From Nocardioides sp. LHD-245 (GTDB taxonomy: Bacteria; Actinomycetota; Actinomycetes; Propionibacteriales; Nocardioidaceae), in contig NZ_JAVFWN010000021.1 of assembly GCF_030929495.1 (NCBI RefSeq), positions 1-64,000 of the forward strand: a stretch of DNA of 64,000 bases. Reading direction: 5' to 3'. Both the position numbers and the translations under genes were made by a program. The stretch's first letter is position 1; the number at the start of each line of letters is the position of its first letter. This document shows positions 35,786 to 44,849 of the stretch, one piece after another. The notes under the pieces were generated by a model, which saw only the letters and a list, made by a program, of their open reading frames with translations, made no database searches and had not been told where the DNA came from.

Positions 35786-36952
35786 GTGAGTCAGGACCCC
35801 TACGAGCTGCTCGGCGTCGGTCGCGACGCCGACGCCGACACGATCAAGAAGGCGTACCGCAAGCTCGCCCGTCAGCTGCACCCCGACGTCAACCCCGACC
35901 CGGAGAGCCAGGAGCGGTTCAAGCAGGTCACCGCCGCCTACGAGGTGCTGTCCGACCCCGACAAGCGCGCGGCCTTCGACCGCGGCGGCGACCCGTTCGG
36001 CGGCGGCTTCGGCGGCCAGGGCGCAGGCTTCTCCTTCACCGACATCATGGACGCCTTCTTCGGCGGCAACGCCGGTGGCGCGGGCGGCGGCCGCGGGCCG
36101 CGGCCACGGGTGCGACGCGGCCAGGACGCGCTCATCCGGATCGAGGTGGAGCTCGCCGAGGCCGCCTTCGGCGTGTCCCGCGAGCTCAAGGTCGACACGG
36201 CCGTGCGCTGCACGACCTGCGGCGGCGAGGGTGCCGCCCCCGGCAGCCACCCCGTTCCGTGCGAGACCTGCCGCGGCGCGGGCGAGGTCGCCCACGTGCA
36301 GCGTTCCTTCCTCGGCGAGATCCGCACCCTGCGACCCTGTGCCGCCTGCCGCGGCCTCGGCAGCGTCATCCCCGACCCGTGTCGTGAGTGTGCGGGCGAC
36401 GGCCGAGTCCGCTCCCGGCGTACCCTCACCGTCAAGATCCCCGCCGGCGTCGACAACGGCACCCGGGTCCAGCTCAGCGAGCAGGGCGAGGTCGGCCCGG
36501 GCGGCGGCCCCGCCGGCGACCTGTACGTCGAGATCCACGTCGCCCCGCACGAGGTCTTCGAGCGCCAGGGCAACGACCTGCACTGCACGGTGTCGGTGCC
36601 GATGACCGCGGCGGCGCTGGGGACCACGATCACGCTGCCGACCCTGGAGGCCGACCTCGGGCTCGACGAGGACTCCGGCGTCGAGACGTCCTTCGAGCTC
36701 CAGGTCCCGACCGGCACCCAGTCCGGCCACCAGGTCGTGCTGCGCGGTCGCGGCGTGCCCGGCCTGCGCGGCGGGCGGGGTGACCTCGCGGTGACCATCG
36801 GGGTCGACACCCCGACCCGGCTGGACCCGCGCCAGGAGGAACTGCTGCGCGAGCTGGCCGCGATCCGCGGCGAGGAGCGGCCCACGGGCGATGTCCGGCC
36901 GACCCACAAGTCGATGTTCGGGCGGCTGCGCGACGCGTTCAGCGCCCACTGA
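35786..36952 (+). CDS. dnaJ: Chaperone DnaJ (HrcA-operon paralogue)
   Basis: A 388-residue type I Hsp40. The J domain (1-70) has the HPD motif in LARQLHPDVNPD, then a G/F-rich linker (GGDPFGGGFGGQG), four zinc repeats CTTCGGEG, CETCRGAG, CAACRGLG and CRECAGDG, and the C-terminal substrate-binding domains. It starts with GTG preceded by GAGAG. Actinobacteria usually carry two dnaJ genes, one with dnaK-grpE under HspR and one with hrcA; this is the latter (dnaJ2 in that naming). Expected to be heat-induced through CIRCE. Confidence 0.96.
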   Translation: MSQDPYELLGVGRDADADTIKKAYRKLARQLHPDVNPDPESQERFKQVTAAYEVLSDPDKRAAFDRGGDPFGGGFGGQGAGFSFTDIMDAFFGGNAGGAGGGRGPRPRVRRGQDALIRIEVELAEAAFGVSRELKVDTAVRCTTCGGEGAAPGSHPVPCETCRGAGEVAHVQRSFLGEIRTLRPCAACRGLGSVIPDPCRECAGDGRVRSRRTLTVKIPAGVDNGTRVQLSEQGEVGPGGGPAGDLYVEIHVAPHEVFERQGNDLHCTVSVPMTAAALGTTITLPTLEADLGLDEDSGVETSFELQVPTGTQSGHQVVLRGRGVPGLRGGRGDLAVTIGVDTPTRLDPRQEELLRELAAIRGEERPTGDVRPTHKSMFGRLRDAFSAH

Positions 36953-36964
36953 CCTCACCGACAA

Positions 36965-37741
36965 ATGACCCTCCCGCAGCATCTGGTGCCGTCCCTCGAC
37001 GGGGTGCGCGCCGGAGACGCCGTCACCGTCGAGGGCGACGAGGCGCATCACGCCGTCGTCGTACGACGGCTGCGGGTGGGGGAGCGACTGCTGCTCGGCG
37101 ACGGGCTCGGCCGGGTCGCCACCGGCGAGGTGAGCGCCACCGCGAAGCGGACCTTCACCGTCGCCGTCACCGCGGTCGAGGACCACGCCGAGCCCCGGCC
37201 GTCGGTCACCGTGGTCCAGGCGCTGCCGAAGGGCGAGCGCGGCGAGCTGGCCGTCGAGGTGCTCACCGAGATCGGCGTCGCCCGGATCGTCCCGTGGGCG
37301 GCCGCCCGCAGTGTCGCGGTCTGGAAGGGCGAGCGCGCCGCGAAGTCGTACGCGAAGTGGCGGGCCACTGCCCGCGAGGCGGCCAAGCAGGCGCGTCGCG
37401 CCTGGCACCCCGAGGTGCTGCCGCTGGCGGCCACCGCCGACGTCGTCGCCCTGATCGCGGGGGTCGACGTCGCCGTCGTGCTGCATGAGGACGCCACGGA
37501 GCCGCTCGCCGCGCTGGCCCTCCCGACCGACGGCGACCTGCTCGTCGTCGTCGGCCCCGAAGGCGGGCTCGCCGACGAGGAGGTGGCCCGGTTCGTCGCC
37601 GCCGGTGCCGTGTCGGTCCGGCTGGGCGCCGAGGTGCTTCGCACCTCCACCGCCGGTGTCGCCGCCGTCGCCGCGCTGCTGTCTCGTACCCCCCGCTGGG
37701 GTGGTCTGACCAGTGACGGATTGGGCAGAAACCACACGTGA
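36965..37741 (+). CDS. rsmE: 16S rRNA m3U1498 methyltransferase RsmE
   Basis: A 258-residue SPOUT-class methyltransferase that methylates N3 of U1498 in 16S rRNA. The N-terminal PUA-like domain carries DEAHHAVVVRRLRVGE, and the knotted C-terminal domain has VVVGPEGGLADEEV and VRLGAEVLRTSTAGVAA. It starts 12 bp after dnaJ, the conserved actinobacterial order. The last 13 residues, from GLTSDGLGRNHT onwards, are read from a 75-bp intergenic repeat and are not family-like; the conserved protein ends near LSRTPRW. Confidence 0.95.
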   Translation: MTLPQHLVPSLDGVRAGDAVTVEGDEAHHAVVVRRLRVGERLLLGDGLGRVATGEVSATAKRTFTVAVTAVEDHAEPRPSVTVVQALPKGERGELAVEVLTEIGVARIVPWAAARSVAVWKGERAAKSYAKWRATAREAAKQARRAWHPEVLPLAATADVVALIAGVDVAVVLHEDATEPLAALALPTDGDLLVVVGPEGGLADEEVARFVAAGAVSVRLGAEVLRTSTAGVAAVAALLSRTPRWGGLTSDGLGRNHT

Positions 37742-37776
37742 TCGGCCAGAATTGTTGCGGTTGGGGACCAAACCGC
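37702..37776 (-). repeat. 75-bp intergenic repeat, copy B
   Basis: Gap-free homologue, in inverted orientation, of 32078-32152. It overlaps the last 40 bases of rsmE, supplying its C-terminal tail and stop, and ends 5 bp before the stop of the convergent AlkZ-like gene. Relative to the gene whose end it covers, its orientation is the same as that of copy A. Confidence 0.75.
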
Positions 37777-37781
37777 AACAC

Positions 37782-38834
37782 TCAGCGGGCCAGCAGGGCC
37801 TCCGTGCGGCCGATCTCGGCGTCCAGCTCGGCCTGCTCGGACCGGCTCAGGTCCCGGACCATCCGGACCAGGACGACGCGGCCCTCCTCGACCCGCCACA
37901 GCCCGGCGAGCCAGCCGTCGACATACACCGACATGGCCTGGGCCCCGTTGACGCCCATCCACAGGCCGCGGTGCTCGGCGGCGGTGACCCGGTCCCGGGC
38001 GGCGTGGGAGAGCCAGAGGTTGTCGTAGCTGCCGAGGAGACGCGCGGGCGCCGGTCGGTCCTCGTCGGCGACGGGCGCGCCGCCGACGTCGTAGAGCGGC
38101 TTGCCGTCCTCGTCCTCGTGCACCTCGAGGTCGGTCATCGCCTTGAGTACCGGACCGAGGCGGGTGATGCCGGACCAGGTGGTCACGTCGGACGCGGTCG
38201 CGGGGCCGTAGGCGCGCAGGTAGCGGCGGACGATCTCGGCAACGTCCGGCTCGGCCAGCGCCAGGCCGGTCCAGCGGGCGGCGAAGTCGTACGCGACGGC
38301 CGTCGACCCGGCCGGCTTCCAGCAGCCGCGGGGCGGCAGCTGGGCGAGCACCGCGAGCAGCCGGGCGACCCCGCCGAGCTGGGTGGCGGTGTGCTCGGGG
38401 AAGCGCTCGGCGAGCGCGGCTCCCAGCTGGCGCTGGGGGAGCGGGCCGTCGGCGAGCACGTCGCGGACCGCTGCCCGGAAGGCCTCGCGGTCGACGGTGC
38501 GGGCCTCGCCGATGGTCTGGCTGACCTTCATCTCGCGCTCCCGGACCGGTGCCGCCCACACCGGCAGGGTGACCGCGTCGGCGGGCCGGTGGAGGTGGAC
38601 GGTGTCGCGCAGGCTCAGCACGCGCACGAGCGACCGGTCCTCGATCGCGGCGCTGACGGCGTACGGGTCGAGGTCGGTCAGCCGCGCCGCCAGCGACAGG
38701 TACGGCGACAGCGGCTCCTGTGCCTGGAGGCCGACCAGGTGTCCCACCAGGTCCGCGGGCGGCATCGTCACGCGCTCGAGCAGGTGCTGGCGCAGCAGCA
38801 GGGTGCGGTTCAGCCGGAGCCGGGAGAACCTCAC
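37782..38834 (-). CDS. AlkZ-like winged-helix DNA glycosylase
   Basis: A 350-residue protein of the winged-helix DNA-binding domain / AlkZ-YcaQ (HTH_42) family, monofunctional glycosylases that unhook crosslinks or remove alkylated purines. The catalytic QxQ/QxD-type motif is visible as QAQ in HLVGLQAQEPLSPYLSL (about residues 31-33), with the family RVLSLRDTVHLHRPAD segment and the C-terminal SYDNLWLSHAARDRV. It starts with GTG overlapping the stop of the upstream lipoprotein gene (GTGA), so it is translationally coupled to it. The substrate lesion is unknown; the AlkX/AlkZ branch cannot be resolved here. Confidence 0.8.
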   Translation of the reverse strand: MRFSRLRLNRTLLLRQHLLERVTMPPADLVGHLVGLQAQEPLSPYLSLAARLTDLDPYAVSAAIEDRSLVRVLSLRDTVHLHRPADAVTLPVWAAPVREREMKVSQTIGEARTVDREAFRAAVRDVLADGPLPQRQLGAALAERFPEHTATQLGGVARLLAVLAQLPPRGCWKPAGSTAVAYDFAARWTGLALAEPDVAEIVRRYLRAYGPATASDVTTWSGITRLGPVLKAMTDLEVHEDEDGKPLYDVGGAPVADEDRPAPARLLGSYDNLWLSHAARDRVTAAEHRGLWMGVNGAQAMSVYVDGWLAGLWRVEEGRVVLVRMVRDLSRSEQAELDAEIGRTEALLAR

Positions 38835-39745
38835 GGCACCGTGATCCGCTTCGTGTCCTCCGTCGGCCCGCCGCCCTCGCCGCCGGACGGGTCGTCGGTG
38901 CGGGCGACGAACGTGTAGTTCCCCGCCGGGAGCTCGCTCACGTCGATCTCGGCGGTCCACGGGTAGAGCCGCTCGACCCACCCCTCGGCGGTGGCTGAGT
39001 ACTGGAGGACGACGGCGCCGGAGGCGTCCTGCACCTCCCAGGGCACGGTCGCCTCGAAGGAGCTGGCCAGGCCGGTCGCGGTGAAGGTGTCGTCGACGGT
39101 GGTGCCGTCGGCGGGTGCGGTGATGTTGACCGCGGCGAGGACGTCGAGCTCCGGTGCGGCCTGCGCCCCGCTGGGTACGCCGAGGTAGCTGACCTCCTCG
39201 CCGTCGAGAACGAAGCTCACCTTCGCGCCGGTGCGGAGCGTCGGGTCGGCGGTGGCCCCGCCCTGCACGGAGTTGAGGGTCCACACGAGCTGCTGCACCG
39301 CGAGCCGGGCCTGCCGGCCGGACATGCCGGCGGGGCGCTCGCTCCACGACGCGTCGGTGAGCTCGACCTGGAAGCTGCCCCCGGCGCCGATCCCGTCGAA
39401 GCTGACGCCGGGCACGATGCTGCCGGCCGGGAGCAGGGTGCGGTAGTCGGGATCCGCCGGGCCGACGAGGAGGAGGCTGACCACGTGGTCGGGCGTGACC
39501 TGGGCGTGCGGCTCGGCGTACAGCGCTGCACCGCCCGGCGTGTCACCGACGTAGTAGGCGGTGACGGACACCTCCTGCGCCGGCTCCTCGCTCGGGGTGG
39601 CGGAGGCGGTCGGCGAGGTCGACGGCGTCGCCGCCGGGGTCTCCCCGGCTGCCGGCTCGGGGTCGTCGCCGCAGCCGGCGAGCAGGCAGGCCGCGGCGGC
39701 GAGAGTGACGAGGAGGGTGTGCGGACGGCGGGGGCGAGTACGCAT
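38831..39745 (-). CDS. GerMN/Gmad2 domain lipoprotein
   Basis: A 304-residue secreted lipoprotein. The signal peptide ends in a lipobox LLAGC (Cys at about residue 25), followed by a Thr/Ser/Pro/Ala-rich linker. A GerMN domain (VTAYYVGDTPGGAALYAEPH to about residue 180) and a C-terminal Gmad2 immunoglobulin-like domain (ITAPADGTTVDDTFTATG...) follow. These domains are known from spore-germination proteins, but in actinobacteria they also occur in LpqB-like and envelope-associated lipoproteins, so the role is probably envelope-related. The ATG ends at 39745, only 14 bp from the divergent HIT start. The downstream AlkZ-like gene overlaps by GTGA. Confidence 0.85.
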   Translation of the reverse strand: MRTRPRRPHTLLVTLAAAACLLAGCGDDPEPAAGETPAATPSTSPTASATPSEEPAQEVSVTAYYVGDTPGGAALYAEPHAQVTPDHVVSLLLVGPADPDYRTLLPAGSIVPGVSFDGIGAGGSFQVELTDASWSERPAGMSGRQARLAVQQLVWTLNSVQGGATADPTLRTGAKVSFVLDGEEVSYLGVPSGAQAAPELDVLAAVNITAPADGTTVDDTFTATGLASSFEATVPWEVQDASGAVVLQYSATAEGWVERLYPWTAEIDVSELPAGNYTFVARTDDPSGGEGGGPTEDTKRITVP

Positions 39746-39759
39746 CTGCCGATGGTGGC

Positions 39760-40119
39760 ATGGTTGTCCCCGTGACTGCCGCACCCGACTGCCTGTTCTG
39801 CAAGATCGTCGCGGGGGACATCCCCGCCGAGGTCGTCCACACCACCGAGAGCACCGTCGCCTTCCGCGACATCAATCCCCAGGCGCCGCTGCACGTGCTC
39901 GTCGTGCCGCGCGACCACGAGCCCGACGCCGCGGCGTCGGCCGCGGCCGACGCCGCGATGTTCGCCGAGATCGCCACGACGGCGCGCGCCGTCGCGACCG
40001 GCGAGGGGTACGACGACTACCGGCTCGTGTTCAACACCGGAGCCGGCGTCGGGCAGACCGTCTTCCACACCCACTGCCACGTGCTCGCCGGTCGAGCGAT
40101 GACCTGGCCCCCGGGCTGA
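39760..40119 (+). CDS. HIT-family nucleotide-binding hydrolase
   Basis: A 119-residue histidine-triad protein, probably a nucleoside phosphoramidase of the Hint branch. The N-terminal CLFCKIVAGDIPA zinc-like pair and the triad HTHCHVLAG near the C terminus are present. The ATG at 39760 leaves only 14 bp to the divergent lipoprotein gene; a GTG at 39772 (VTAAPDC) is a plausible alternative start. It heads the phoH-ybeY-CBS region, a common actinobacterial order. The stop codon lies in a short 13-bp direct repeat. Confidence 0.9.
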   Translation: MVVPVTAAPDCLFCKIVAGDIPAEVVHTTESTVAFRDINPQAPLHVLVVPRDHEPDAAASAAADAAMFAEIATTARAVATGEGYDDYRLVFNTGAGVGQTVFHTHCHVLAGRAMTWPPG

Positions 40120-40148
40120 GGGACCGGGCTGAGGGACCGGCTGGGGGA
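40111..40148 (+). repeat. Short 13-bp direct repeats at the HIT stop codon
   Basis: Two exact copies of CCGGGCTGAGGGA and a third degenerate copy. The HIT stop codon lies in the first copy, and the second repeats the same codons after it, as expected from a local duplication at the gene end. Confidence 0.7.
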
Positions 40149-40240
40149 CCGGGGAAACGAGTGGGCACGCCGCGGCCTCGCCCCGTACCATGGAGGGGCC
40201 GCATCGTCGTACCTGAAAGGCCGCCCGTCCTCGGGCATCC

Positions 40241-41277
<1,037 letters not shown>

Positions 41278-41281
<4 letters not shown>

Positions 41282-41739
41282 CCATCGAGATCCTCGACGA
41301 GTCCGGCAGCGGGCTCGACGTCAAGCACTTCTCGCGGCTCGCACGGTTCGTGATGGACCAGATGCGGGTGCACCCGCTGGCCGAGCTGTGCATCAAGGCG
41401 GTCGACGAGGACACCATCGCCGAGCTCAACGGCAAGTGGATGCAGAAGGACGGCCCGACCGACGTGCTCGCCTTCCCCATGGACGAGCTGCGTCCCGGCC
41501 TGGTCACCGAGGAGCCCGAGGAGGGCGTCCTCGGCGACCTGGTGCTCTGCCCGGCGGTGGCGGAGCGCCAGGGTGAGACGGCCGGCCACGGCACACTCGC
41601 CGAGCTGGAGCTGCTCACCACGCACGGCATCCTCCACCTTCTCGGCTACGACCACGCCGAGCCCGAGGAGCACAAGGTGATGTTCGGGCTCCAGGACCAG
41701 CTGCTGGCCCAGTGGCGCGCCCACGTGGCCGCCTCCTGA
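41278..41739 (+). CDS. ybeY: Endoribonuclease YbeY
   Basis: A 153-residue zinc-dependent endoribonuclease for 16S rRNA 3'-end maturation and ribosome quality control. The metal site is HGILHLLGYDH (H-x3-H-x5-H, around residue 115). It starts with GTG overlapping the phoH stop and is followed after 16 bp by the CBS-domain protein gene. PhoH-YbeY pairing is one of the best conserved bacterial gene neighbourhoods. Confidence 0.96.
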
Positions 41740-41755
41740 CGCCGGGGTCGCGGAG

Positions 41756-43054
41756 ATGATCGCCGACAGTCTGTGGCCGCTGGGTGCGGCGGCCGTCCTG
41801 GTGGTGCTCTCGGGGTTGTTCGCGGCGGCGGACGCCGCCCTCGCGGGCTTCTCGCGCGCCCGCGCGCAGGAGATGGTGGGCGAGGGACGCGCGGGCGCGC
41901 AGCGCCTCGTCGTCCTGCTCGAGGACGCGCCTCGTCATCTCAACACCGCGCTGCTGCTGCAGCTGCTGTGCGAGACCGCGGCGATCGTCGTGGTGACGCT
42001 GTACGTCGACGACCGGCTCGACGCCCCCTGGTGGGCCCGCGCGGGCCTGGCCCTCGGGGTGATGCTGGTCGTGTCGTTCGTCGCCATCGGCGTGGCCCCG
42101 CGCACGGTGGGCCGGCAGCACGCCGAGACTGTCGCGATCTGGTGCGCCTGGCCCTTGTCGGCGCTGACCACCGTGCTCGGCCCGATCCCACGACTGCTGA
42201 TCCTGGTCGGCAACGCGATCACGCCCGGCCGTGGGTTCCGCGAGGGACCGTTCCAGACCGAGACGGAGCTGCGCGAGCTCGTCGACATCGCCGAGGCCAG
42301 CGAGCTGATCGAGGCCGACGAGCGGAAGATGATCCACTCGGTCTTCGAGTTCGGCGACACGACCGTGCGCGAGGTGATGGTGCCGCGCGGCGACGTGGTC
42401 TACATCGAGAACCACAAGAACCTGCGCCAGACGATGTCGCTCTTCCTGCGGTCCGGCTTCTCCCGGGTGCCGGTGGTGGGTGAGAACCTCGACGACGTGC
42501 TCGGCATGGCCTACCTCAAGGATGTCGTCCGCCGCGACTTCGAGGCGCCGGACGTCGAGCTGACCCAGAGGGTCGAGGAGGTCATGCGCCCTGCTGTCTG
42601 GGTGCCGGAGTCGAAGCCGGTCGACGACCTCCTGCGCGAGATGCAGCTGCGGCGCCTCCATGTCGCGATCGTCGTCGACGAGTACGGCGGCACGGCCGGC
42701 CTGATCACCATCGAGGACCTGCTCGAGGAGATCGTCGGCGAGATCACCGACGAGTACGACGAGGCGGAGGTCGAGGTCGAGCGGGTCGGTGACGGTCGGG
42801 ACGACGAGGTCCGGGTGTCCTCGCGCTACCCGGTCGACGACCTCGACGAGATCTTCGGCTTCCCGATCGAGGAGGAGGACGTCGACTCGGTCGGGGGCCT
42901 GCTCGCCAAGCATCTCGGCCGGGTGCCGATCCCCGGCTCGGTGGTCGAGGCCCACGGCCTGCGCTTCGAGGCCGAGGAGCCGGCGGGGCGGCGCAACAAG
43001 ATCGGCACGGTGCTGATCTCCCGCGTTCCCCAGGTCGTGCCCGGCGACGACTGA
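41756..43054 (+). CDS. CNNM/CorC-family CBS domain membrane protein (hemolysin-like)
   Basis: A 432-residue DUF21/CNNM protein. Three to four N-terminal transmembrane helices (about residues 5-140) are followed by the basic/acidic DUF21 link, two CBS domains (VREVMVPRGDVVYIEN; VMRPAVWVPESKPVDDLL) and the C-terminal CorC_HlyC domain (VSSRYPVDDLDEIFGFPI). Members are magnesium or cobalt efflux-related transporters; the hemolysin name is historical. It follows ybeY, and era would normally come close after it, but a 9-kb accessory block separates them here. Confidence 0.92.
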   Translation: MIADSLWPLGAAAVLVVLSGLFAAADAALAGFSRARAQEMVGEGRAGAQRLVVLLEDAPRHLNTALLLQLLCETAAIVVVTLYVDDRLDAPWWARAGLALGVMLVVSFVAIGVAPRTVGRQHAETVAIWCAWPLSALTTVLGPIPRLLILVGNAITPGRGFREGPFQTETELRELVDIAEASELIEADERKMIHSVFEFGDTTVREVMVPRGDVVYIENHKNLRQTMSLFLRSGFSRVPVVGENLDDVLGMAYLKDVVRRDFEAPDVELTQRVEEVMRPAVWVPESKPVDDLLREMQLRRLHVAIVVDEYGGTAGLITIEDLLEEIVGEITDEYDEAEVEVERVGDGRDDEVRVSSRYPVDDLDEIFGFPIEEEDVDSVGGLLAKHLGRVPIPGSVVEAHGLRFEAEEPAGRRNKIGTVLISRVPQVVPGDD

Positions 43055-43134
43055 CAAGATGCCGCGCGTGCTCCCGATCCCGGAATGGGGTGGAGACGAT
43101 CCCTGCCGGACCGTGCTGGGTGGCCGCTAGCGGG

Positions 43135-44067
43135 TCAGCCGAGCAGCGCCCAGGGGTTCTCTCGTCGCCACACGGTGGGGAAGTGCAGGCCGACGCCCTG
43201 GCGGTCCGCGAGCGGCGCGAGGACCGCCATCGTCGCGTCGAGGTCGTCGCCGAGGTACGGCAGGGCGCGCAGTGGCCGGTCCAGTGGCCGGAAGAAGTCG
43301 TCCCAGTGGATGAGCACGACCTGCCGGGCACCGACCGCCGCGACCGTCTCGGCCCAGTACCGCTCGATATATCCCGGGTTCTGGACACCGAGCTGCCCGA
43401 CGCCCAGATAGACGATGTCGGCGCGCCGGTCGGCGAGTGCACCGGGCCGGAACCCGGCGCTGCCCTGCACGAGCGCGGTGCGTCCGCTGTCGTGCTCGAC
43501 GAGGATCGACCATGCCTCGCCGCACTGGTAGGCGGTGGTCCGCGCGGGCGGTACGACGGGCGACGTGATCCGTCCGGGGTAGCGGTCGGGCGGACAGTGC
43601 TCACTCTCGATCCAGGTCAGGACGAAGCCGCCGGCCCGGACCGGCTCACCCGGTACGACGACCCCGATCTGGTCCTCGGGCAGACCGCCACCCCGGCCGA
43701 TCTGCGCGGCCGAGGTGCCGCCGAGCAGCCGGGCGCCGGTGCGCGCGGCGACGACCGCGGAGTCCATCGCGTGGTCGTAGTGGGTGTGTACCGGCGCGAC
43801 CACGTCGAGCCGGTCGATGCCGGCGCGCCCGAGGGTCCGCTGGATCAGCGCCTCGTCGGGAGCCAGCCGACCCAGTGCGACGCGGGGGAGCGACGGCCGG
43901 GTGAAGAAGCCGTCGGTGAGCACCGCCGACGCCCCGTCGTCGATGAGCAGGCTGGCGACGCCGAGGAAGGTGACCCCGACTCCACCGCCGGCCTGCGGGA
44001 GGCCGAACCGGCCGGCGTACCGGCCGAGGTCGGGGCGCCCGAGCCGCGGCCGCAGGCCGAGCGCCAC
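43135..44067 (-). CDS. UlaG-like MBL-fold hydrolase
   Basis: A 310-residue metallo-beta-lactamase-fold protein. Its zinc motif HTHYDHAMDSAVVA (HxHxDH) and the GVASLLIDDGASAVLTDGF N terminus resemble the UlaG/NAPE-PLD branch, followed by ESEHCPPD and LIHWDDFFRP ligand segments. The start is GTG at 44065-44067, one base after the DUF1330 gene stop, so they form a two-gene unit on the minus strand. Substrate unknown. Confidence 0.82.
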   Translation of the reverse strand: MALGLRPRLGRPDLGRYAGRFGLPQAGGGVGVTFLGVASLLIDDGASAVLTDGFFTRPSLPRVALGRLAPDEALIQRTLGRAGIDRLDVVAPVHTHYDHAMDSAVVAARTGARLLGGTSAAQIGRGGGLPEDQIGVVVPGEPVRAGGFVLTWIESEHCPPDRYPGRITSPVVPPARTTAYQCGEAWSILVEHDSGRTALVQGSAGFRPGALADRRADIVYLGVGQLGVQNPGYIERYWAETVAAVGARQVVLIHWDDFFRPLDRPLRALPYLGDDLDATMAVLAPLADRQGVGLHFPTVWRRENPWALLG

Positions 44068-44068
44068 G

Positions 44069-44356
44069 TCAGGCGCCCGGGACGATCCGGATGTCGCGCT
44101 CGGCGCCGTCGCCCAGGGCGGCCAGTGCCTCCTGGTAGGCGGGCGAGGCGTGCGCCGCCCGCGCCGCCTCGACGCTGTCGAACTCGATGAGCACCGAGCG
44201 CTCCTCGAGCCCGGCCTCGTAGACCTGCTCGGGGAGACCTCGGGCGAGGAAGCGGCCGCCGGCGGCGGTCAGGGCGGGCATGGCGAGGGCCGCGTAGGCC
44301 GCCATCCGCTCGGTGTCGGTGACGGCGCGGTAGCTGCTGATCCAGTAGGCGGGCAT
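44069..44356 (-). CDS. DUF1330 family small protein
   Basis: A 95-residue dimeric alpha-beta barrel protein of the DUF1330 family: MPAYWISSYRAVTD at the N terminus, RFLARG in the centre and VLIEFDSVEAARAAHASPAYQ, which is the diagnostic segment. No catalytic residue is established for the family. It precedes and is tightly linked to the MBL gene (1-bp gap). The upstream 46 bp are shared with the divergent deaminase-like gene. Confidence 0.85.
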   Translation of the reverse strand: MPAYWISSYRAVTDTERMAAYAALAMPALTAAGGRFLARGLPEQVYEAGLEERSVLIEFDSVEAARAAHASPAYQEALAALGDGAERDIRIVPGA

Positions 44357-44402
44357 GGCCCCATCCTGCCGGACCCACCGCGGGGGCTGAGAGGATGGAT
44401 CC

Positions 44403-44762
44403 ATGTCCGACCTGTCCGCCGAGGACCAGAAGCTCGTCACCCTCGCCCGCGCCACCCGGGCCCGTATCCAGGCAGCCGAGGGCGCGGCGGTGCGCGACAC
44501 CGACGGCCGCACGTACGCCGCCGCCACGGTCGACCTGCCGTCCCTCCGGCTCACCGCGGTGCAGGCCGTCGTCGCCATGGCGGTCGCCTCGGGCTCCACC
44601 GGAGTCGACGCCTGTGTCGTGCTCGGCGACGCGCCGGACCTCAGCGAGCCGGATGCCGCCGTGCTCAGCGACTTCGCCGGTGCCGGGGGTGTCGTGATCC
44701 ACCGGGGCGACGCCCGCGGCACGATCGGCGCGACCACGACCGCCGACCCGGGTGGCCGCTGA
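44403..44762 (+). CDS. Cytidine-deaminase-like protein without zinc site
   Basis: A 119-residue protein with the deaminase-fold start AEDQKLVTLARATRARIQAAEGAAVRD and DLPSLRLTAVQAVVAMAVASG, homologous to proteins named cytidine deaminase next to era in many actinobacteria. The catalytic HAE and PCxxC zinc motifs are missing: the expected HAE position reads RLTAVQ and no Cys pair follows, the single Cys being in DACVVLG. It is therefore probably a pseudoenzyme or binding protein. The actinobacterial neighbourhood (CBS protein, this gene, era) supports orthology to the family. Confidence 0.7.
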   Translation: MSDLSAEDQKLVTLARATRARIQAAEGAAVRDTDGRTYAAATVDLPSLRLTAVQAVVAMAVASGSTGVDACVVLGDAPDLSEPDAAVLSDFAGAGGVVIHRGDARGTIGATTTADPGGR

Positions 44763-44776
44763 GGCGCCGCTCGCGC

Positions 44777-44792
44777 CATGACATCTGTCATG
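44777..44792. promoter_or_regulatory. Operator-like palindrome before the ABC transporter/two-component operon
   Basis: The 16-mer CATGACATCTGTCATG has perfect 7-bp arms around TC. It lies 57 bp upstream of the ABC ATPase start, in an otherwise unstructured gap. NarL/DesR-type response regulators bind ATGACA/TGTCAT half sites, and such a regulator is encoded four genes downstream in the same operon, so autoregulation is a strong guess. Confidence 0.6.
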
Positions 44793-44849
44793 CCCGGATC
44801 GTGACGCCTGCCCGAGGCACGGGACCCGGCCGGCGACGACGCTGGAGCC

